Below are positions 49,715-54,816 of a stretch of 54,816 nucleotides of DNA, piece by piece (positions within the stretch are counted from its first letter, which is position 1; each line of letters begins with the position of its first letter). The DNA comes from Frankia sp. AgKG'84/4. GTDB taxonomy: Bacteria; Actinomycetota; Actinomycetes; Frankiales; Frankiaceae. Where the stretch lies: positions 1-54,816 of the forward strand of contig NZ_JALKFU020000001.1 of assembly GCF_023242965.2 (NCBI RefSeq), in the 5' to 3' direction. The position numbers and the translations under genes were made by a program. Under the pieces are notes generated by a model, which saw only the letters and a list, made by a program, of their open reading frames with translations, did no database searches and had not been told where the DNA came from.

Positions 49715-50575
49715 GCCCACCGCGCTTCCGGTCCGCTGCATGCTCTGCAGCAGGCCCGAGGCGGCACCGGCGTCCCGGGCGGACACTGTCATCATGATCA
49801 TCGCGTTGAGCGGCATGAAGCAGAGGCCGACACCGATACCGAACAGGATCATCGGGCCGAGGATGCCGTCCACATATCCGCTGGTCGTGGCGATTCGGCT
49901 GAGCCAGGCCATCGCCACGGTGATCAGCAGGGTTCCGGTGACCGTGACGGCCTTCGGACCGTCCGCGCCAGCAGCCGGGGTGCGGCCCTGGAGCTGGCGA
50001 TCTGCGTGAACGCCAGCGGCAGCACCGCCAGCCCGGCCCGCAGCGGACTCATACCGAGCCCCACCTGCAGGAGCTGGCTGAGAAAGTAGATAGTTCCGGC
50101 CAGGGCGGCCGCGAGCAGGAACATGTTCGCCAGCCCCACCGCCCGGTTGCGGTCAACGAAGAGCCGCAGCGGCATGATCGGGTGCGCGCCTCGCGCCTGC
50201 CAGCCCAGGAAGGCCGCGATCAGAATGGCCGCGGCGGCGAACGTCGCGAGCGCGCGGCTGTCGCCCCACCCGGTGTCGCCGACGCGGATGAAGGCGTAGG
50301 TCAGCGCGCCCATGCCGCCCGTGCCGAGGAGGGCGCCCACCACGTCGATCCGGCCCGGATGCCGCGCCGGCTCGGCGACGAACCTGGGCGCGAGAACCAC
50401 GATCGCGATTTCGAACGGCACGTTGATGAACATCACCCAGCGCCAGGAGAGCTCGGCGGTGAGCACGCCGCCCAGGATGTACCCGATAGACACGCCCGCG
50501 CCGGCCCCGGCGGAGAACGCGCCCAGCGCCCGGCTGCGCGCCGGGAAGGCCACGATGATCAGCGACAGCGTGCCG
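49715..50575 (-). pseudogene. MFS (DHA2/EmrB-like) exporter without its first ~130 residues, frameshifted
   Basis: From SLIIVAFPARSRALGAFSAG, GYILGGVLTAELSWRWVMFI (the loop motif after helix 5) to GLAVLPLAFTQIASSRAAPR, then a frameshift near 49958 to VAMAWLSRIATTSGYVDGIL, GIGVGLCFMPLNAMIMMTVS and ASGLLQSMQ, where homology ends. It lacks the N-terminal helices and the last helices of a 14-helix exporter. Confidence 0.8.
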
Positions 50576-50665
50576 GGGGGCGGCAAGCGCGGCACCCACG
50601 CCCTGAGTGGCCCGCGCCGCCAGGCGCGCTCCGGCCGTGGTGGCGAACCCGCCCGCGACGCCGTC

Positions 50666-50815
50666 CGCGTGGGTACCTCGGTCCGAAGACGAGCGCGGAC
50701 CGGCTGCTCGACGACTCCGATCCCGGGCTCGCGCTGATGACGTGGCTCTGTACCTTCATCGCCCACATCACCGCCTACCGGGGCCTCCCGGCCTCGGTCA
50801 TGGTTGCGGCTTCTC
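50666..50815 (+). pseudogene. Possible TetR ligand-domain fragment
   Basis: RLLDDSDPGLALMTWLCTFI then AHITAYRGLPASVMVA recalls the last helices of TetR proteins that control MFS exporters (DPxxALxxWL..YRGLxxSxM). It lies divergent from the broken exporter, where such a regulator would be expected. Confidence 0.4.
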
Positions 50816-51070
50816 CTCGAAGGCCTGCAGCACCACGGCTGACCACGCCTGCGTGGCCTCGGCCACCGCTCCACGCGCTCCCGACCCGTAGTCACGACGG
50901 CCATTGGGGTCTGGCCTTGATCTGCGCGTGCCCGGCGGGGGCCGTCGGCGGATGGCGCGAGAGCGTCGTGTCGTGAAACCTCTCACGACCCTGGCCGATC
51001 GAGCCGATGTCGACAGTTTCCTTCGCACGGAAGGCTTCGGTGCCGGCACCGACCGCTACGGGTTCGGCAC
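50816..51070. other. 255-bp stretch, no recognised gene
   Basis: A minus frame ending ..GAVAEATQAWSAVVLQAFEE and a plus frame ADVDSFLRTEGFGAGTDRYG look faintly protein-like, but neither is identifiable. The latter runs into the end of the HxlR gene. Confidence 0.35.
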
Positions 51071-51556
51071 CTACCGGCTGGTGTACCGGACGGTCGCGCA
51101 CGGCACGGAGGTTCTCAAGGGCGATACTCCCTCGACGTCATCCAGCGGACTTCTCACGGCCCCGCCGGTGACCTGCGCGTCCACCGGTTTCGCCGCCGGC
51201 GTGTCCTGGGCGGCCAGGAGTTCGTCGCCGTGGTCGGTGATCCATTCGCCCAGCGCCCGCATCGGGCCGTCCACCAGGCTCTGCCCGAGCGGGGTCAGCG
51301 CGTAGTCGACCCGCGGCGATGCCTGCGCGGCGGCGTGGCGGGACACCAGTCCCTGGGCTCCGAGTCGGTGCAGCGCCTCGGTGAGGGCCTTGTCGCTCAG
51401 GCCGCCAATCGCGACCCGTAGTTCGCGGCGCCGACGCGGGCCCGACTGGAGGGCGGCGAGCACGACCGGGTCCCAGGTGTGGGCGAACAGGTCGGTCGCC
51501 GCCCGCAGGCGGCAGTCGGCGATCAGGTCCTCGCAGCCGTTCCCGCGCTCGCTCAC
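51071..51556 (-). CDS. HxlR-family winged-helix regulator
   Basis: The 161-residue HxlR protein has Cys near the N-terminus (DLIADCRLRAATDLFAHTWD) and the winged helix RRRRELRVAIGGLSDKALTE, ALHRLGAQGLVSRHAAAQAS. The start is GTG 51556. About 40 residues after ITDHGDELLAAQ extend beyond the normal end, perhaps from loss of the original stop. It is divergent from the NADP-oxidoreductase gene, the usual HxlR arrangement. Confidence 0.92.
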   Translation of the reverse strand: MSERGNGCEDLIADCRLRAATDLFAHTWDPVVLAALQSGPRRRRELRVAIGGLSDKALTEALHRLGAQGLVSRHAAAQASPRVDYALTPLGQSLVDGPMRALGEWITDHGDELLAAQDTPAAKPVDAQVTGGAVRSPLDDVEGVSPLRTSVPCATVRYTSR

Positions 51557-51650
51557 CGCACCATCGTCGCAGCCTCCGCACGCACCGACCGGTGCGTAAC
51601 GGCCGCCATACCGTTGCTCCCGACGCGGTTCGAACAAGCGAGGAGCGACG

Positions 51651-52316
51651 ATGCGCATCGGGATTCTGGGCACGGGCACCCTGGCCGAGGGGCTGGGGCG
51701 AGTGTGGGTTCGGGCCGGGCACGAGCTGGTCATCGGCGGCCGGTCGCGGGCCAGGGCCGACGCACTCGCCGAACGGCTCGGCGGACCGACGCGGGCCGCC
51801 AGCCCGCGTGACGCCGCCACCGGGCGCGATGCCGTGCTGCTCGCCGTGTCGTGGGCCGGCGTCGAGGACATCCTGCGCGCCGCCGGCGCGCCGGAGGGCA
51901 GCCTCGCCGGCACGCCGCTGATCGAGCCGACCAACGCGGTCGAGCACGGCGTCGGCGTGCTGCTCACCGCGCCGGGCACCTCGGCGGCCGAGCGGATCGC
52001 CGCCCTGGCACCCGGCGCCCACATCGTGAAGGCCCTGCACCTGTTTGCCGCCGACCAGTGGACCGGCCGCCCGGCTGCCGTCGACGGCCACCACGGCCCG
52101 GCGCCGACGGTGGCGATCTGCGGCGACGAGGTGGCGGCCCTGCGCGTCGTCGGCGACCTCATCCGCGACCTCGGCGGCGTGCCGGCCGTCCTGGGGCCGC
52201 TCGCCCGCGCCCGCCAGCTCGAGGAGGTCGCGGGCTTCGTCATCGGGCTGTCCTTCGCCGGCGTCGACCCGGCCACCGCCGTCCCCCACGTCCCGAGGGA
52301 GCAGGTCACCGCCTGA
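51651..52316 (+). CDS. NADPH-dependent F420 reductase-like NADP-binding protein
   Basis: The 221-residue protein has the N-terminal Rossmann motif MRIGILGTGTLAEGLGRVWV with a following Arg pair (IGGRSRARADALAERL) that favours NADPH, VLLAVSWAGVEDIL, and a ligand side AAALAPGAHIVKALHLFAAD-like segment. The family transfers hydride between NADPH and F420 or related cofactors or substrates. The HxlR gene is divergent (95-bp gap). Confidence 0.9.
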   Translation: MRIGILGTGTLAEGLGRVWVRAGHELVIGGRSRARADALAERLGGPTRAASPRDAATGRDAVLLAVSWAGVEDILRAAGAPEGSLAGTPLIEPTNAVEHGVGVLLTAPGTSAAERIAALAPGAHIVKALHLFAADQWTGRPAAVDGHHGPAPTVAICGDEVAALRVVGDLIRDLGGVPAVLGPLARARQLEEVAGFVIGLSFAGVDPATAVPHVPREQVTA

Positions 52317-52374
52317 GGATGTCCGCGGGAGGGATGCCTCCTGCTCGTCCTGCTCGGCCGCGATACAGCGCAGG

Positions 52375-53334
52375 TCAGTAGCGGGCGCCGACCACCTGGG
52401 CGCCGAGGGCGTCGAGGGCCGCCAGGTCGTCGCCGTCCAGGGTGATGGCGGGCGCGGCGGCGTTCTGTTCCAGCCACCGGCGACGCTTCGTGCCGGGAAT
52501 CGGTACCACCGCAACACCGAGGCGTTCGGCCTGCCCGTGCACCCAGGCGAGCGCCACCTGCGCCGGAGCGACGTTCCTGCGGAAGGCCACCTCGGTGACC
52601 GCCGCCGTGATCGCCTTGTTCGCCTCGCCCGCATCACCTGCGAACCGCGGATTGCCGCGGCGGAAATCGTTCTCGCCGAGCGAGGTGGTTCCGACCGTCG
52701 CGGTGAGGAAACCGCGTCCGAGCGGGGAGTAGGCCACCAGGGCGACTTCCAGTTCCCGCAGGGCATCGAGAACGTCCGTTTCGGGGTCCCGGGTCCACAG
52801 GGAGTATTCGCTCTGCACAGCCGAGATCCGGTGCACGGCGTTCGCCCGACGCAGCAGCGCGCCGTCGACCTCGGACAGCCCGAGGTGGCGCACCTTGCCC
52901 TCGGCGACCAGCTCGGCCATCGCCCCGACCGTCTCCTCGATCTGCGTGGTCTGCGGCGGCCGATGCAGGTAGTAGAGGTCGATGACGTCCACGCCGAGCC
53001 GCAGCAGCGAGGCCTCGCAGGCGCGCTTCACATACGCCCGCTCGCCGCGGATCACCCGCGCCCCGTCGCCGGCGGAGCGGTCGATGCCGAACTTGGTGGC
53101 CAGCTGCACCTGGTCGCGACGATCGTGGATCGCCCGCCCCACCAGCACCTCGTTGTGGCCGGCGCCGTAGATGTCGGCGGTGTCGAGAAACGTCACGCCC
53201 AGGTCGATCGCGCGGTGGATGGTCGCGATCGACTCATCCCAGTCGGCGGCGCCATACCACTCGCTCATTCCCATGCAGCCCAGGCCCTGGGCCGAGACGG
53301 TCAGCCCGCCGATGTCTGCCTCACGCATGCTCAC
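52375..53334 (-). CDS. Aldo/keto reductase (IolS-like)
   Basis: The 319-residue AKR has Asp and Tyr in FLDTADIYGAGHNEV, Lys in QLATKFGIDRSAG, His in LYYLHRPPQTTQ, and the NADPH end VVPIPGTKRRRWLEQNAAAP. It starts with GTG overlapping the MerR stop (GTGA), so it is the second gene of a MerR operon. It reduces a carbonyl, presumably the molecule sensed by MerR. Confidence 0.94.
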   Translation of the reverse strand: MSMREADIGGLTVSAQGLGCMGMSEWYGAADWDESIATIHRAIDLGVTFLDTADIYGAGHNEVLVGRAIHDRRDQVQLATKFGIDRSAGDGARVIRGERAYVKRACEASLLRLGVDVIDLYYLHRPPQTTQIEETVGAMAELVAEGKVRHLGLSEVDGALLRRANAVHRISAVQSEYSLWTRDPETDVLDALRELEVALVAYSPLGRGFLTATVGTTSLGENDFRRGNPRFAGDAGEANKAITAAVTEVAFRRNVAPAQVALAWVHGQAERLGVAVVPIPGTKRRRWLEQNAAAPAITLDGDDLAALDALGAQVVGARY

Positions 53335-53708
53335 TGCTCCTCATCCGCCGCGCGGGTCGCCCGACGATAGCTGCGAATCTTGTTGTCCAACAGGTCAAGA
53401 CACTCCTGCTGCGCGACGAGCGCGGCCCGCACCACCCGCCGGTGCTCCTCGAGCAGGGCGAGCCGCTCGGCCTCGCCCGCGCCGGACCGGACGAGCACCG
53501 CGTAACGCTGCATGTCGCGCACCGACATCCCGGTCGACCGCAGGCGCACGAGCAGCAGAATCCACTCGATGTCACGCTCGCCGAACCGTCGGCGCCCATC
53601 GGCGCCGCGTTCGATCCGATCGAGCAGACCGATGCGCTCGTACCAGCGAAGGGTGTGCTCGGTGATGCCGACCTTCACGGCCACCTCACGCGTCGTCCAC
53701 GTCGTCAC
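53331..53708 (-). CDS. MerR-family regulator of aldo/keto reductase operon
   Basis: The 125-residue MerR has the helix-turn-helix TTREVAVKVGITEHTLRWYE, the wing RIERGADGRRRFGERDIEWI and a dimerisation helix ending KIRSYRRATRAADEEQ. No Cys pair for metals is present, so it senses an organic ligand. It is first in an operon with the AKR, driven by a 19-bp-spacer promoter it should control itself. Confidence 0.94.
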   Translation of the reverse strand: MTTWTTREVAVKVGITEHTLRWYERIGLLDRIERGADGRRRFGERDIEWILLLVRLRSTGMSVRDMQRYAVLVRSGAGEAERLALLEEHRRVVRAALVAQQECLDLLDNKIRSYRRATRAADEEQ

Positions 53709-53714
53709 CCGCCG

Positions 53715-53745
53715 ACCCTAGGCGTTCGAGTGGACTCCAACGCAA
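53715..53745 (-). promoter_or_regulatory. MerR-type promoter, -35/-10 spaced 19 bp
   Basis: Reading leftward, TTGCGT (53745-53740), a 19-bp spacer with the dyad GAGT-CC-ACTC, then TAGGGT (53720-53715). This is the standard MerR architecture, just upstream of the MerR/AKR operon. Confidence 0.75.
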
Positions 53746-53905
53746 GTGCCCTGGTGGGCCGGGACGTCGGGGGAAGGGGCGGTTGGCCCGGGTTGACGCT
53801 CGATGCTGACGAGCGGGGCGGACCTCGCGATCCGGGCGGGTAAGGTGCCGCCGTACGGTGGACGCCGCTCCGCGGCTTCCGGACGGGGTGGAGGCGGCGG
53901 CAGTC

Positions 53906-54816
53906 GTGGGAATCATGGACCGGATCCGTGGCGAGTTCATCGACATCATCGAATGGACCGATGACAGCCGCGACACGATCGTGTGGCGCTTCCCGCGCTA
54001 CGACAACGAGATCAAAATGGGCGCGCGGCTCACCGTCCGCGAGTCCCAGGCGGCCGTGTTCATCAACGAGGGGCAGGTCGCCGACGCCTACTCCCCCGGC
54101 ATGTACACGCTGCAGACGCAGAACATGCCGATCCTGTCGAAGCTCAAGGGCTGGAAGTACGGCTTCGACTCGCCGTTCCGGGCCGAGGTGTACTTCGTCA
54201 ACACCCGGCAGTTCACCGACCTGAAGTGGGGCACGCAGAACCCGGTCATCGTCCGGGACCCCGAGTTCGGAATGGTGCGGCTGCGGGCGTTCGGCGCGTT
54301 CGCGATCCGGGTGGTGGACCCGACGGCGCTGCTGCGCGAACTCGCCGGCACCGACCCGCAGTTCCGCACCGAGGAGGTCGCCGGGTACCTGCGCCAGGTC
54401 ATCGTCGGGCGGCTGGGCAACGCACTCGCCACGGCCCGGGTGCCCGTGCTGGACCTGGCCACCCGGCAGGATGTCATCGGCGAGGCGCTCGCCGAGGCGC
54501 TGACCAAGGAACTCGCGCCGGTCGGCATCGCGATCCCGAAGTTCATCATCGAGAACATCTCGCTGCCGCCCGAGGTCGAGGAGGCGATCGACCGGCGCAG
54601 CCAGATGGGCATCGTCGGCAACCTCGACGACTACACGCGGTTCCAGACCGCGCAGGCCATCGAGGAGGCCGCGCGCAACCAGGGCGGCGCCGGCGAGGGC
54701 CTGGGCATCGGCCTCGGCATGGCCCTCGGCCAGCGCGCCGCCGGCGGGATGGCCGGCCAGCAGCCGTACCAGGCCCAGCAGCCGTACCAGGGCCAGCCGC
54801 CGTACCAGGGCCAGCC
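53906..54816 (+). CDS. SPFH/Band-7-domain protein, 3' end outside window
   Basis: The visible 303 residues start (GTG) GIMDRIRGEFIDIIEWTDDS and match the SPFH_1/virion-core-like family (YdjI type): VWRFPRYDNEIKMGARLTVR, FGMVRLRAFGAFAIRVVD, LSPVGIA-like segment GIAIPKFIIENISLPPEVEE. The C-terminus begins a PYQGQ repeat (QPYQAQQPYQGQPPYQGQ), cut by the window. In the family the tail often carries a zinc ribbon. It probably forms membrane-associated scaffolds. The 53746-53905 gap shows no other gene. Confidence 0.93.
   Translation, partial: MGIMDRIRGEFIDIIEWTDDSRDTIVWRFPRYDNEIKMGARLTVRESQAAVFINEGQVADAYSPGMYTLQTQNMPILSKLKGWKYGFDSPFRAEVYFVNTRQFTDLKWGTQNPVIVRDPEFGMVRLRAFGAFAIRVVDPTALLRELAGTDPQFRTEEVAGYLRQVIVGRLGNALATARVPVLDLATRQDVIGEALAEALTKELAPVGIAIPKFIIENISLPPEVEEAIDRRSQMGIVGNLDDYTRFQTAQAIEEAARNQGGAGEGLGIGLGMALGQRAAGGMAGQQPYQAQQPYQGQPPYQGQ

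Overview
High-GC DNA (about 70% by eye) with GTG starts, leaderless-looking genes, TANNNT -10 boxes, ATGA/GTGA overlaps and typical actinobacterial families (ECF42 sigma factors, PPOX/F420-type enzymes, a CGNR zinc finger, TIGR00027-type methyltransferase). It is a chromosomal accessory region of a filamentous or soil actinomycete. A Frankia-like genome would fit, but the sequence alone does not settle the genus. I see no rRNA, tRNA, CRISPR, integrase or intact transposase.

Layout. 1-2.4 kb: a NarL-type two-component system (kinase cut by the window edge), then a ribbon-helix-helix/VOC pair. 2.4-11 kb: methyltransferase, two ECF42 sigma/DGPF-protein modules (one per strand), a PPOX protein, a dienelactone-hydrolase-like enzyme, an XRE regulator, and a decayed oxidoreductase/TetR pair. 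11-28 kb: a mosaic of small regulator-enzyme pairs (CGNR/epoxide hydrolase, RHH/Phd/VapC, TetR/hydrolase, oxidoreductase/TetR, Fic, MFS) interspersed with six broken halves of a HhH-GPD DNA-glycosylase gene around one intact copy, ending at a dead IS4-type transposase. 28-35 kb: EamA exporter, LysR/O-methyltransferase pair, a duplicated HTH/membrane-protein module whose copies have decayed in complementary ways, an SDR, and a MerR-TetR chimera. 35-48 kb: mostly intact divergent regulator-enzyme pairs (epimerase/GlxA-type AraC, nitroreductase/TetR, aldo-keto reductase/TetR, LysR/truncated haemoglobin, epoxide hydrolase/MarR), often with visible palindromic operators. 48.4-51 kb: a graveyard of gene fragments. 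51-54.8 kb: HxlR/NADP-oxidoreductase pair, MerR/aldo-keto reductase operon with a 19-bp-spacer promoter, and an SPFH protein running off the end.

How it works together. Most of the window consists of independent switches: a one-component regulator beside one redox, hydrolytic or methylating enzyme, apparently for sensing and modifying small electrophilic or toxic molecules. Superimposed on this is extensive duplication and decay. Several divergent pairs have lost both 5' ends through deletions between the two genes. The clearest unusual structure is the glycosylase series: three C-terminal halves (11.2, 13.8, 20.9 kb) followed by three N-terminal halves (23.8, 26.6, 27.0 kb), all in one orientation, all broken at the same core (CTGCTGGTCC), with similar inverted sequences at the breakpoints and the intact gene innermost. 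This looks like repeated nested insertion at a single site. That model is inference and needs alignment to confirm.
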